A stretch of 64,000 nucleotides of DNA from Carettochelys insculpta (taxonomy: Eukaryota > Chordata > Testudines > Carettochelyidae): NCBI RefSeq assembly GCF_033958435.1, contig NC_134139.1, positions 205,761,501 to 205,825,500 on the forward strand, written 5' to 3'. Each line of letters opens with the position of its first letter. Within the stretch, counting starts at the first letter, position 1. The position numbers and the translations under genes are program-made. Below are positions 22,450-32,951 of the stretch, in pieces. The notes beneath the pieces were generated by a model. That model was not told the origin of the DNA. It did not search any database and saw only the letters and a list, made by a program, of their open reading frames with translations.

Positions 22450-23902
22450 GGCTGCGTGGGGGCCGGGAGAACCAGCAGATAGGGCCGGGCGGAGTTCAGA
22501 CGCCCATGGTCCCCCTCGGTGGCAGGCCCCAGGACGGCTGATGGTGGAGGGACGGCAGGCGGAGCGGCGGGCAGAGTGGCCGGCACAGTGGCGGGGGGGC
22601 CAAGTGCCGCGCGATGGCATCGAAGGTGCGCATGAAGGCCCCGCAGGCCTCCTGGTGCCAGGCCAGCGCTCGCTCCTGGAGATGGAGCCGCTGCTCCTCC
22701 ACCTGCAGGCACTGCTCGGACACCTCCAGCTGATGCTGGAGGGTGGCGAGCAGCTGGGGGTCCGTGGACGCCTGCAGATGGCTCCGCTGCTGTCAGGCTT
22801 GTCTTGTGGCTGGTCTGTGATCCACCGAGGGGCTGGCCAGGTGGGATGGCCCCGGTGGGCTCTCCGGGACCACTGATGCCTCGCCGGTGCTCTCCGGGCC
22901 CTCCGATGGTGCAGCTGAGGAACAGAGGGGGGAAGAAGAGTGGAGACAGCTGTTAGTCTGAGACCTGACCCGTGGCCCTTGTCCCTCCACCCTTCTGCTG
23001 CTGGTTCCCCATCCCCATCCCCTGGAGATGCTGCTGCTGATGATGATGGGTGTCCAACCGCGCCCCCCCGGGGGACCTTAGGTTCCTCTCCCCCCATCCC
23101 CAGGGATGGGGCATGGTGCTGTCCTGCTGGGGGGCAGGGGCTGATGGACTCTTCTGAGGGACATGCCACTGCTGTCCTCAGGGCCATGGTCATCTGGGTG
23201 TGTGGAGGGCCCTGGTCATGTCTCTTGTTCCCGCCCCTTAATCCTGGGGGTGTGCATCAGGGGGGTACATACCTGACGCTCCGCTCCCATGGTCGGGGGA
23301 CACCCATCGGGCGGATGCCCTGCTGGAGCTGCAGGAGGGGAGATCAATTTGGAGCCCCCCATCGCTGGAGGCCTCCTCCTCCTCCTCCGGTGTCCCGGGG
23401 TGGGCTCCTGGGGGGGCCCCTGGGGTGCAGGGCTGGCCTCCGGGGTGGACTCCATCTCCAGGGCCTGCTGGGGCTCGTTGCCCCATGTGTCAAGGGTGGC
23501 CAGGGGGGAGGAGGTGTACCGGGGGCCCAGGATGGCCCTGAGCTCCCTGTAAAAGGGGCAAGCGGCGGAGGCGGCCCCAGAACGGCTGGCCGTGTCCCGG
23601 GCCAGGGTGGAACCTTGCCACAGCTCCTTTACCTTACTCCTGACATGGTCAGGAGTGCGGGCAGGGTGACCCCAGGCAGCCAGGCCCTCAGCCAGCTGAG
23701 CGAATGCATCTGCGTTCTGCCTCTTGCTCCCCATTACCTGGAGTACCTCCTCCTCGACGCAGAGCCCGAGCAAGTCCTGGATCTCGGCCTCCGTCCAGGA
23801 GGGGCCCCGCTGCCTCTTCCCCTGCTGGCTGGCAGGCTGGGAGCCCTGGGTCCCCTTGGGTGGGGTGCCCTGTGGGCACTTGGGGGGCTGGCTGGACGCC
23901 AT
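22450..23902 (-). pseudogene. Harbinger Myb/SANT-like DNA-binding protein, two exons
   Basis: The ATG at 23902-23900 opens MASSQPPKCPQGTPPK. It leads into a Myb/SANT-like trihelix (RGPSWTEAEIQDLLGLCVEE ... HVRSKVKELWQ), the domain found in the accessory protein of Harbinger elements. It also resembles the host MSANTD proteins derived from them. A frameshift at about 23400 moves the reading to GTPEEEEEASSDGG. This joins across a 358-nt intron (donor CAG|GTATGT at 23273/23272, acceptor TTCCTCAG at 22915) in phase 1 to AAPSEGPESTGEASVVPE. A TGA follows at about 22795. The same frame then gives LQVEEQRLHLQERALAWHQ and AFMRTFDAIARHL, a charged C-terminal helix. A further shift lies beyond the C-rich run near 22590. 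The product would bind subterminal sites and recruit the transposase. It is not functional as it stands. Confidence 0.82.
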
Positions 23903-24149
23903 GGGGTGCAGGGTGGTGGGTTGGGGCTGCTGAGGGATGTGCAGGCTGTGCACGTGGCTGTGCTGCTGCCTGCATGAGCTCTCAGCTTTCTGCACAGGAA
24001 ATAAGGGGGCGGGGAGCTTTAAGGGGCTGCTGCATGCGGTGACCATAGAGCTCAGGGGCTGGAGAGCGCGTCTCTCAACCCCTCAGCTGATGGCCGCCAT
24101 GGAGGACCCTGCTATTTCGATGTTGCAGGACGTGGATCGTCTACATGTG

Positions 24150-24180
24150 CCCTACTTCGACGTTCAACGTCGAAGTAGGG
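24150..24180. repeat. 31-bp right subterminal palindrome of the Harbinger element
   Basis: The two 15-base arms CCCTACTTCGACGTT and AACGTCGAAGTAGGG are perfect complements around one central base. The same 31 bases recur unchanged in the deletion derivative at 24701-24731. The conservation suggests a binding site for the Myb-like protein or transposase. Confidence 0.85.
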
Positions 24181-24341
24181 CACTATTCCCATCTCCTTAT
24201 AGGGATAGCGACTTCGATGTCTCGCCACCTTACGTCAATTTCAACTTCGAAATAGCGCTCGGCGCATGTAGACGCAGCAGGCGCTATTTCAAAGTTGGCG
24301 TGGCTACTTCTAAATAGCCAGCTAGTGTAGACACGGCTCTC

Positions 24342-24542
24342 AACTGTAAGAAGGAAATAGCGACTAGAGTAGTGAATGCAAGAGTGAGTTTGAAGGCGAT
24401 GGATAAGATCTGGAAGAGCAAAGCGATTAGCTTAGGAATGAAGCTGAGGGTCTTCAAAACGTGCGTATTCAGCAGCATGTTGTACAGATGTGAGATATGG
24501 GTGATAAAGAAAGACTTGAAGAGAGGAATATTGGCATTCAAG
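24342..24542 (+). pseudogene. RTE-like LINE, middle segment between two Harbinger insertions
   Basis: Continues the LINE in the same frame as 20340: NCKKEIATRVVNARVSLKA, SKAISLGMKLRVFKTCVFSS and MLYRCEIWVIKK, ending AFK at 24540-24542. The 'K..Y.CE.W...K' segment is the usual post-RT region of RTE-type ORF2. There are no stops in this piece. Confidence 0.78.
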
Positions 24543-24700
24543 AGCTGTGTCTACACGTGCACGCTACTTCGAAGTAGCGGCACTAACTTTGAAATAGCGC
24601 CCGTTGCGGCTACATGCGTCGGGCGCTATTTCGAAGTTAACTTCGACGTTAGGCGGCGAGACGTCGAAGTCGCTAACCTCATGAGGGGATCGGAATAGTG

Positions 24701-24731
24701 CCCTACTTCGACGTTCAACGTCGAAGTAGGG
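24701..24731. repeat. Subterminal palindrome in the deletion derivative
   Basis: Identical to the 31-bp palindrome at 24150-24180 of the full element (core CGACGTTCAACGTCG). Confidence 0.85.
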
Positions 24732-25156
24732 ACCGTGTAGACGATCCGCGTCCCGCAATGTCGAAATTGTGGGGTCCTCCATGGCAGCCATCAGCTGGGG
24801 GGTTGAGAGACGCTGTGGTCTCTATGGTCACCGTGTGCAGCGTGTGCAGCACCGTGTGCAGCTGTGGTCTCTATGGTCACCGTGTGCAGCAGCCCTTAGC
24901 CCAGGGCTTCTGGCTGCTGCTGCTGCAGCAGGGGATTCATGCTGCATGCACAGGGTCTGCAACTCGTTGTCGGCTCTGTGGATCTTGTGCTGTTTAGTGC
25001 AAGTGTGTCTGGGAGGGGCCCTTTAAGGGAGCGGCTTGCTGTTGAGTCCGCCCTGTGACCCTGTCTGCAGCTGTGCCTGGCACCCTTATTTCGATGAGTG
25101 CTACTGTGGCGTGTAGACGTTCCCTCGCTGCGCCTATTTCGATGTGGTGCTGCGCA

Positions 25157-25179
25157 ACGTCGATGTTGAACATCGACGT
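25157..25179. repeat. Second subterminal palindrome in the deletion derivative
   Basis: ACGTCGATGTT and AACATCGACGT are perfect arms around a single G. It shares the GTT-N-AAC centre with the palindrome at the opposite end. Confidence 0.8.
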
Positions 25180-25289
25180 CGCCAGCCCTGGAGGACGTGT
25201 AGACGTTATTCATCGAAATAGCCTATTTCGATGTCTCCACATCGAAATAGGCTACTTCGATGTAGGCTTCACGTGTAGACGTAGCCAAG

Positions 25290-25672
25290 AGGAGTTGTGA
25301 TAGAAAGATCCTGAGAATAGGATGGATGCAGAAGGTCAACAATAAGGAATTATATTGGAAGATACAGCCAAAAGGGAACCTACTGCAGAAGGTAAAACAA
25401 TGGAAGTTACAGTTATTTGGGCATATTTGCAGAATGAATGAGGAATGTAAAAACAAGACCCCGGTATTCGGCATAATGGACGGTTCAAACAGGAGAGACA
25501 AAACCCACAGAGAATGGACAGATGATGTAGTCGACTGGTGCAGAGTTAGTCTACAGAAACTAAGCCGCTCCACACTGGACAGAGAGAGATGGAAGGAAAT
25601 AGCGAGAGAGGCATCAGACACCAACGGGCGCTGAGCCCATGGTTGTTGTTGATGATGATGATGATGATGATG
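25290..25672 (+). pseudogene. RTE-like LINE, 3' segment with (GAT)n tail
   Basis: The frame resumes with RSCDRKILRIGWMQKVNNKE, continues KQWKLQLFGHICRMNEECK and REWTDDVVDWCRVSLQKL, and ends ERWKEIAREASDTNGR with a stop at 25632-25634. After a short 3' untranslated stretch it terminates in (GAT)n at about 25648-25672, the simple-repeat tail typical of RTE-like elements. This segment has no stops, so the 3' half is better preserved than the 5' part. Confidence 0.8.
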
Positions 25673-28103
25673 ACCCTAATAGCACACTTAACCTACCATT
25701 TCAGTAAACAATGGTTTGATCTAGAATGAGTGACAAATGAACTTCGGCACCATTTGAAAGATTATTTTGATACATTTTTAATCAGCTTTCTGATGCTATT
25801 TCATATAGATTTGGATTTCCAGGAGTTCCAGCTTCTTCACACATGCATCAACTTTCTCGGCTGCAGAAGGACAGACAATTCTTTTTCTTTTCTTTTGTAA
25901 AGATCGCTTCGTCAATCTATCCTTTCAGAAAACTCTGCCATTACTATGTATTTCAATGGCATTCAAAATATGCCCCTCTCCTTCAGCGCATAAATCCTTT
26001 CTCATAGCTTTCAGATAGTGGCTTATTTTGCAGATAACCTTGTAACCCAGAACTTCCCAAACTGAGCTCTGCGGGCTACTGATAGTCCACAAAGCACTTA
26101 TAAATGGTCTTGGAAATGTGTTCCGTTAGATGTGGTTGGCTTGCTTTGTTCCTAACTGTGAAATCACATTAAATCACAGTTAAAATGACATACAATGCTT
26201 TCCTTATATTACTTTTCCATGTAAGCGATTGTACAGGGTGGGTAGGACACTTCAAAAGGAAAACGAAACGGTCTACACAGTGGCAAGGGGAAGGATAGGT
26301 GGCTCATACCACAGCAGGTGGTATATGAGAAAGTCTATCAGTGGAGAAATAGCCCTTACAATGAAAAACCCTTCCACCACACCTAGGGCAGTCTCAGTTT
26401 GCTTTACATTTTAACTAGGTCCCTGAAGAAGAATGGTGGAAACATTCATTTCCACATCTAGGGTTGTAACAAACATTGGGGTTAGACCATATAATGGCTT
26501 CTTAGCCTGGTTAGAAAACACGATAGAAAAATAACACAAAGCAGCTGGGAATCAGTGCATGTGTCCGTACTTACATGGAATTGCAGCATGGTTCTTGATC
26601 AGGATGACTTTTCTTTAACAAAACATCCAAGAGATTTTAAACAAACCACAACACCCAAACTACTAGTCAACGCAATGCAAAGCAATAGCAGGTATAAGCT
26701 GTCAATCAAATTGTCCTCAAAACGACTGACCACAGCTCTGAGGGTTAATCGGGACTGTGCTGCTAAGGATAGAAAGCAAAGCTACCTAATCTCTCAGATC
26801 CAACAGGGCTTTAGACACAGATTGTCTGATTTGTCTTTCACTCACTCCCGTTTACTCTGGGGTACATTGATTGGTTTCAATGGCCTTACTCTCAGTTTAC
26901 TTCAGAGTAAAGGAGGGCAGAATCAGGCTCAAAGAAGCAATGTCTTCTATTGCATAAAGACATGTGGAGCTCAGCTTAAATTTCCTGAGTCATATGCAGG
27001 CTTACTCAGTGATTTAGAGCCAAGTTTGTCTCTGTTGTTAACACCTGTGCTGTATGTTATTGACAGGTGAACTGTCCCCAAATGCTGAACTGGCACAAGT
27101 GTTTTTATATGGTATGAGATTTATTTTTCCATTAAACTCTTTTCTTTCATCCTCTCCAACACACATAAATCATGTCTCAGCTCTTCCCATTCTCCACCCC
27201 CCATTACTGATTCTCTGCTCTATATTCCACCCGATTTTGGATGGATTGTTACTTTCACGTCTTCATCTCTGGGATCTTTTTTTAACCACACTGTTAACCC
27301 TTGGTCTCATATGGACCCAGGAATGTTAGAATCAGTGTTCCCTGTAAGCTGAGAACCTGGGCGGCCACCCAAGTGAGATTAGAATGTTGCTCAGCTGATT
27401 AGCAGAGTGCCAATAGCTACCCACAGCCAGTGGCATGTGTTTCTCCTGGTGGTCCACGTCTGTACATACCTTGGTTCACATAACAAAATTTATTCCACCC
27501 ATGGCTGGAAAAACATCAGGGGAACATCGGTTTCAATGTTTGAATTCAAGCAAATTTTCAAAATGCCAGAACCAACAACCCCCCAGCGCTAACAGCCACT
27601 TCTGCCAGGTTCAGCTTGTACCCGTAAGTCCAGCCTTGCTTTCCTCATCCCATGGCTCATCCCTACATCCTGCAGACAGTACCTTTTTCCACACAACACT
27701 CTGGGGCAGGCAGAGCCTCCAGGACTGTACGGATGCATTTCCCAAACTAATCTGGCCACAGAACACTCTTGGGTTTGCAATATACTGACAGAACTCATAC
27801 AGGCTGCTCAGGGTAGAGGATGTTCATACCAAAAAATTGCCACATGTAATGCTGAGAAGTTGATTTAGAAGAGTTTGGATTTTTTCTCTCTCTTTTACTT
27901 TACAGAGAAAAAAAAATCAAGATAAAATCATCTAAACGAACAACTCATGTCCTTCTGATAAGAAGATGGTCATCAATGCTATAATTAAGAATAAAAATTA
28001 AATCCAAATCCAAAACAAAAGACCAATATAACAGCCAAAAGAAGGATGGCTAGTGTCGTTCTTTTGTATAAAAATAGAAAGGACAATATTGTTTAAAAAA
28101 CTA
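25673..28103. other. No gene recognised
   Basis: A 171-codon plus-strand frame at 26555-27070 is long for chance but has no domain, no matching splice signals and irregular codon use. At 26052-26110 the text AACTTCCCAAACTGAGCTCT resembles a diverged hAT end, with no partner end found. Nothing else is recognised. Confidence 0.4.
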
Positions 28104-29975
28104 CAGAATCACAGGGCTGGAAGGGACCTCAGTAGGTCATCTAGTCCAGCCCCCTGCTTCAAGCAGGATCAACCCCTACTAAGTCATCCCAGCCAGGACC
28201 TTGTCCAGCCGGGACTTAAAAATCTCAAGAGATGGAGAATCCACCACCTCCCCAGGCAACGCATTCCAGTGCTTCACCACCCGCCTGGTGAAGTAGTTTT
28301 TCCAAATATCTAACCTACACCTTTCCCTCTTCAACTTCTGACCATTACTCCTTGTTCTGCCATCTGACACCACTGAGAACAATTTCTCACCCTCCTCTTT
28401 AGAGCTCCCCTTCAGGAAGTTGAAGGCTGCTATTAAATCACCTCTAAGACTTCTCTTCTGTAAACTAAACAAGCCCAAATCCCTCAGCCTATCCTCATAG
28501 GTCTTGTGCTCCAGACCTTTGATCATTTTTGTTGCCCTTCGCTGAACCTGCTCTAGCAAATCCACATCATTTTTATACTGGGGGGCCCAAAGCTGGACAC
28601 AATATTCCAGATGTGGCCTTACCAGTGCCGAATACAGAGGAATAATTACTTCCCTAGATCTGCTCGAAATGCTCCTCCTAATGCACCCCAGTATGCCTTT
28701 AGCTTTCTTGGCTACAAGGGCACACCATTTACTCATATCCAGCCTTTCACCCACCATAACCCCTAGCTCCCTTCCCATTGTACTGCTGCTGAGCCAGTCA
28801 TTCCCCAGCCTGTAACAATGTTTGGGATTCTTCCGCCCCAGGTGCAGGACTCTACACTTCTCCTTATTGAACCACATCAGATTTCTTTTGGCCCAGTCCT
28901 CCAATTTATCCAGGTCACTCTGGATTCTCTCTCTACCCTCCAACGTATCTACCTCTCCCCCTAGTTTTGTGTCATCCACAAACTTGCTGAGGGTGCAACC
29001 CAGTCCCTCATCCAGGTCATTAATAAAGATGTTGAATAACACCGGCCCCAGAACCGAGCCTTGCGGCACTCCGCTTAAAACAGACCGCCATCCAGATATT
29101 GAGCCATTGACCACTACCTGTTGGGCCTGACCATCAAGCCAGCTTTCTATCCATCTTATAGTCCAAGGATCCAATCCATATTTCCTTAACTTATGGACAA
29201 GAATGTTGTGGGAGACCTTATGAAAAGCCTTGTTGAAGTCAAGGTATATCACATCCACTGACTTCCTCATGTCCACAGAGCTTGTTACTTCATCATAGAA
29301 GCTGATCAGATTGGTGAGGCAGGACTTGCCACTGGTGAATCCATGTTGGCTACTTTTGATCACTTTCCCCTCTTCCAAATGCTTCAAAATGGATTTCTTG
29401 AGGATTCCCTCCATTATTTTCCCAGGGATTGAGGTAAGGCTGATGGGTCTGTTGTTCCCTGGATTGTCCTTATTTCCTTTTTTAAAGATGGGCACTACGT
29501 TTGCCTTCTTCCAGTCACCCGGTATCTCCCCTGATCTCCAAGAGTCTTCAAGGATAATGGCCAAAGGTTCAGCAATGACCTCTGCCAATTCCCTCAGTAC
29601 CCTGGGGTGCATTAAATACAGACCCATGGACTTGTGCACGTCTAGTTTTTCTAGATAGCTCAGAACTTGTTCCTTCCCCACAGATGGCAGCCCTCCACCC
29701 TCCCATACTGCATCATCTTGGACCATCATTGGGAAGTTGATTTTGTCTGTGAAGACTGAGGCAAAAAAACCATTGAGTACTTCAGCTTTTCCTGCATCAT
29801 CTGTCACTAGGTTACCTCCCTCATCCAGTAATGGCCCCACACCTTCTCCGATAACCCGTTTATTGTTCACATGCCTGTAGAAACCCTTCTTGTTACTCTT
29901 CACATCCCTTGCCAGCTGCAGTTCCAATTGTGCTTTCGCTTTCCTGATTACTGCCTGGCATTCTCCAGCCATATG
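28104..29975 (-). mobile_element. CR1 LINE, 5'-truncated, with intact RT frame
   Basis: The minus-strand element begins abruptly near 29975 within ORF2 and ends at about 28104 with the CR1 3' end (CTAGATGACCTACTGAGGTC, CCTTCCAGCCCTGTGATTCT). No poly-A tail is present, as usual for CR1. A second, more degraded copy of a close subfamily lies at 49826-50925. Confidence 0.9.
28179..29972 (-). CDS. CR1 ORF2 reverse transcriptase, N-terminally truncated, 597 codons
   Basis: An uninterrupted frame encodes the linker, RT and C-terminal region of CR1 ORF2; the endonuclease domain is lost to 5' truncation. In order: [20 protein letters not shown] (159-178), [13 protein letters not shown] (211-223), motif [16 protein letters not shown] (241-255, D245), motif [11 protein letters not shown] (301-310), motif [10 protein letters not shown] (331-339, D333/D334), [11 protein letters not shown] (455-465), [19 protein letters not shown] (484-502) and the terminal [16 protein letters not shown]. 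The usual CR1 motif C is FADD, and the FVDD here is shared by the copy at 50 kb. Motif A has FH where FD is usual, so activity is doubtful. The full protein would reverse-transcribe its own RNA at a nicked target. Absence of stops over 1.8 kb points to a recent insertion. It is not a host gene. Confidence 0.88.
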   Translation of the reverse strand: MAGECQAVIRKAKAQLELQLARDVKSNKKGFYRHVNNKRVIGEGVGPLLDEGGNLVTDDAGKAEVLNGFFASVFTDKINFPMMVQDDAVWEGGGLPSVGKEQVLSYLEKLDVHKSMGLYLMHPRVLRELAEVIAEPLAIILEDSWRSGEIPGDWKKANVVPIFKKGNKDNPGNNRPISLTSIPGKIMEGILKKSILKHLEEGKVIKSSQHGFTSGKSCLTNLISFYDEVTSSVDMRKSVDVIYLDFNKAFHKVSHNILVHKLRKYGLDPWTIRWIESWLDGQAQQVVVNGSISGWRSVLSGVPQGSVLGPVLFNIFINDLDEGLGCTLSKFVDDTKLGGEVDTLEGRERIQSDLDKLEDWAKRNLMWFNKEKCRVLHLGRKNPKHCYRLGNDWLSSSTMGRELGVMVGERLDMSKWCALVAKKAKGILGCIRRSISSRSREVIIPLYSALVRPHLEYCVQLWAPQYKNDVDLLEQVQRRATKMIKGLEHKTYEDRLRDLGLFSLQKRSLRGDLIAAFNFLKGSSKEEGEKLFSVVSDGRTRSNGQKLKRERCRLDIWKNYFTRRVVKHWNALPGEVVDSPSLEIFKSRLDKVLAGMT

Positions 29976-31788
29976 TTTATACTACAGTCCTTCCTTAAAG
30001 CTTAAAAAACATTTTTATGAAAAAAATAATGGCAAACAAATTAGGTAAGAAAAAATATTTTTAAATTTTGTGGTTTTTATAAATTTGTTATTTTTACAGA
30101 AGACTACTGGCAAATAAAAATAAATAACATTTGGGAGTTTTTTTAAATGGGAAGAGTGTTTTTCGCATCTTTTGATCACAAATTCGCTTAATACTAGGAA
30201 CAATGCTGTAGAGTTGGATCCTCATCTCAGTCTGAAGACGACTTAGGCCGAAAAATCCAAGTCGACTCTGATTGTTTTGACATGAGGCGTATTATCACAA
30301 CTATGCTATTATGAACGCATTATAAATATTAATATACCTTAATATAAACACTAGTCAAATACCTTAGTATCTTTATACACATGTAATTTCATATTTAATA
30401 TTTTAGGAGGAAAAATACCACTGGCGTCAATTTTTTTTTTCATGGAACACCTATTCACATTGTGTGGAGCACCAGTGTTCCAGGGAACACAGTTTGAAAA
30501 CCACTTCTGAAGGGTATATTCTCTCATCCCTCTCTTATGCACCCTACCAGTTCTGTGACCCGTTCCAGTCACAACAGAGAGGAGTTGTGGTGCCAGGATC
30601 ACCCTGTGGCACTGTAATTCTGTCTAATTGGTACTAGTGCTCTTGTGTCTGTTTGTGATTTCCAATGCTTGCCTCTTATATCATGCCCTGCACCTGGACC
30701 ACCAAATTAGGTATGCCACTACCTGGAAGTGGATGCTACGCCAGCATGTTATCATTGTATGGCCAGGGTTTTGGACTGGGGCAGGGACTTTTTTATAGCA
30801 TAAGCATGTACAGCACCTAGCGCAACAAGGAAGGGGTTGTGGGTGCTGCTATAATTCACAGAAAATAATAGTAAGAACCATAACTCATGCACTGGCCATC
30901 CATCACTGTGTCTTCCCAGTATACCTGCTCAGTCCTTTAGACTGTAAACTCTCCAGGGCACCAGTATTGTACGTCTTGCATAGCTCACCCAGCAATCTAA
31001 CCATCTTAGGTACTTGTGTGGCTCCCTGTACCACAGCATCTCAGGGCCCACCCCTCTCCAGTCTTTAATGTTTACCCTGGCAACACTACAACAACATAGG
31101 GCATTGCTAGTACCTCTGGTTTTCAGATGGGGAACTAAACCATAGAGAGACCGAATCGCCGTAAGAAGTCTTCGGCAACTCAAGGATTTGAATTTGGGCC
31201 TTCCAAGTGCTAAGTTAGTGCCCTACCCAGTAGACTAGCCTTCCTTTCTGAACACCCTTCCTGCCCCGAATGCTGTATTTTGCTCTTGTGCAACCGGCTG
31301 CCCCACCGCAATTAACACACAGATTGCAGTAACCCAGCAGAATGCCCTCCAGGGGAACATCACGTGCTTTTTACCTCTGACAAGTGCCCTGCAGAGCTGT
31401 CTCCCTCCAGCTGCCCCAGCCCGTCCTCCTCTGTGGCCTTGTTCTCATCCAATGGGCTGGACAGATGCTGCCTCTCTCCTTTCTGTCTTTTCCTCCATCG
31501 TGTAAGTTCTACCCTTTCTGCTCCTTCACTTTATCCCTGATCGAGTCCAAGCTTTTCCTGGGTCATTAGCCCCTCGTCTGCTGGTGATGCAGAAGGAGGA
31601 ATAGAAACCAGCTTGATATACAATGGCTGCATTGGCTCTACTAGGCTACTGTAGTATAAACCCCTTTTACTGTGACTAAAGTACGTAGGTGTCTCTTGAA
31701 GACACACAGGGAGCAGATCTGTGGAATTAACAGATTTTTATTTCAGAAAGGTCTGTATTGAGCATCTAGTCTGACCTTACATACCTTT
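29976..31788. other. Intergenic, possible hAT end at 30425-30507
   Basis: On the minus strand, GTGGTTTTCAAACTGTGTTC at about 30503 resembles an hAT terminal repeat followed by CCCTGGAACACTGGTG. A matching far end near 29985 is only weakly similar. At 31120-31245 a patch with TTGAATTTGGGCCTTCC and TAAGTTAGTGCCCTACCC resembles a diverged tRNA-derived SINE. No gene is seen. Confidence 0.4.
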
Positions 31789-32058
31789 GGCTATGTCCAC
31801 ACTAGAGAAAGTAAGTTGATTGCAGATACTCAATTCTAGCTACGGCAATTGCGTGGCTAGAATCGATGTGTCTGCAATTGACTTACCTGGCCGTCCTCAC
31901 TGAAGAAGATCAATGGGAGAGTTTCTCCCTTCAACCTCCCTGACTCTTCGCATCTCCTGAGGAATACAGGGATCTACTGCCAATGCCTGATAGGTTAGTT
32001 TTGTGCATCCCGACCAGATGTGTGAAATCAAACCCTGGAAGATTGACCCTGATCAAGC
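31789..32058. mobile_element. Harbinger-like MITE (copy c), right end degraded
   Basis: Left end GGCTATGTCCACACTAGAG, then the shared palindrome TTCTAGCTACGGCAATTGCG ... TAGAATCGATG at 31834-31866 and the TCAATGGGAGAGTTTCTCCC block. The right terminus stops at GATTGACCCTGATCAAGCCT without a GTGTAGAC end, so the copy is truncated. Confidence 0.58.
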
Positions 32059-32142
32059 CTCACCCAAAAATTTCTGCATAAAACCCATAGTTTGAGCTAA
32101 TATCCTATCAAAAGGCATTCACAGGCATGCCTGTGATAAGTG

Positions 32143-32951
32143 AAAACAGAAAAGCAGTCATGTAGCACTTTAAAGGCTAACAAAATAATTTATTAGGTGA
32201 TGAGCTTTTGTAGGACAGACCCACTTCTTCAGATCTACAGCCTTAGCAGAACAGACTCTATATACAAAGCATAGAGGTCCAAAAATTGTTATCGAGGTTG
32301 GCAAACCAGACAGAAGAGCAGAAAGAGGGGGCTGAGGGGTGGGGGGAGTTAAGAGTTTGGTCAGACATCAAAGTGTGTGAAAGAGTCCTTATAACGGGTC
32401 AGGTAATTGCTGTCCCTGTTCGAAAGTTTTAATGTGTCAAATTTGAATACGAATGTTTGTTCCGAACATTCTCTCTGTAGATGGTTGTTAAAGTCTCTTT
32501 TCTCCAGAACACAGACTCTCAGGTCTTTAACAGAATGGCCCACTCCATTAAAGTGCTGGCTGACAGGTTTGCATAAAAGGAGATTTTTTATGGCTGCTCT
32601 ACGTCCATTCATTTTTTTGCCGGAGTGTTTGCAGTTTGCTCAATATACATAGTGGGTGGGCATTGCTGGCACATGATGACATATATAATGTTAGTTGAGG
32701 CACAGGAGAATGTGCTCCTGATTCTGTAAGTAACATAGTTAGTTCCAGTGATGGTACGTCCAAAATAGATATGTGGACAAATTTGGCAATGGGGTGTTCT
32801 GGTAAAGCTGTAGATCTGAAGAAGCGGGTCTGTCCCACGAATGCTCATCATCTAATCAATTATTTTGTTAGTCTTTAAAGTGTTACTTGACTGCTTTTTT
32901 GTTCTGATAGAATACAGACTAACACGGCTATCTCTCTGTTACTATTCACCA
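32143..32951 (-). mobile_element. Penelope-like element with inverted pLTR pieces and broken endonuclease (copy G)
   Basis: The nonamer TGATAAGTG flanks both ends (32134-32142 and 32952-32960), marking one insertion. Inside, an inverted PLE end (GCAGTCATGTAGCACTTTAA, 32155) and a direct PLE end (GTCTTTAAAGTGTTACTTGA, 32870) enclose minus-strand endonuclease sequence. The hairpin arrangement is the same as in the short copies, but with coding sequence left in the loop. Confidence 0.8.
32361..32851 (-). pseudogene. PLE GIY-YIG endonuclease remnant, frameshifted
   Basis: Two minus-strand frames overlap at about 32605-32612. The first (32851 downward) has CQICPHIYFGRTITG, TNIIYVIMCQQCPPTMYIEQT and the second continues NGRRAAIKNLLLCKP, FNGVGHSVKDL and FVFKFDTL. 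This is the same domain as at 8207-8734, including the CxxC pair. Here the YIG motif reads YIE and a frameshift follows, so the copy is inactive. Confidence 0.78.

Larger units (their letters stand above)
20391..24338. mobile_element. Two-gene PIF/Harbinger DNA transposon, 3,948 bp
   Basis: Terminal inverted repeats begin AGCTACATCTACAC on the left and end GTGTAGACACGGCT on the right. The trinucleotide CTC flanks both ends (20388-20390 and 24339-24341). The element encodes a DDE transposase on the plus strand (about 20746-22114) and a Myb/SANT-like protein on the minus strand (about 23902-22450), arranged convergently, which is the two-protein organisation of the superfamily. Subterminal regions are rich in TTCGA/TCGAA words and palindromes. 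It sits inside an RTE-like LINE whose reading frame is rejoined when the element and one CTC are subtracted. Both genes carry lesions, so the copy is probably not autonomous now, but it is complete end to end. Confidence 0.88.
24543..25286. mobile_element. Harbinger deletion derivative (744 bp), inverted relative to the full element
   Basis: Ends AGCTGTGTCTACACGTGC and GTGTAGACGTAGCC match those of the 3.95-kb element, and AAG flanks both sides (24540-24542 and 25287-25289). The left 240 bp align with the reversed right end of the full element and the right 330 bp with its reversed left end. On the minus strand it keeps the transposase start region (MNPLLQQQQPEAL) before the internal deletion. 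Between the two ends a 29-bp segment (GCTGTGGTCTCTATGGTCAC onward) is present twice, at 24812-24840 and 24861-24889. The element is non-autonomous. Confidence 0.88.

Noticed and set aside
26555..27070. 171-codon plus-strand frame as a gene
   Set aside because: No recognisable domain, repeat similarity or splice context; consistent with chance in a 2.4-kb open interval.
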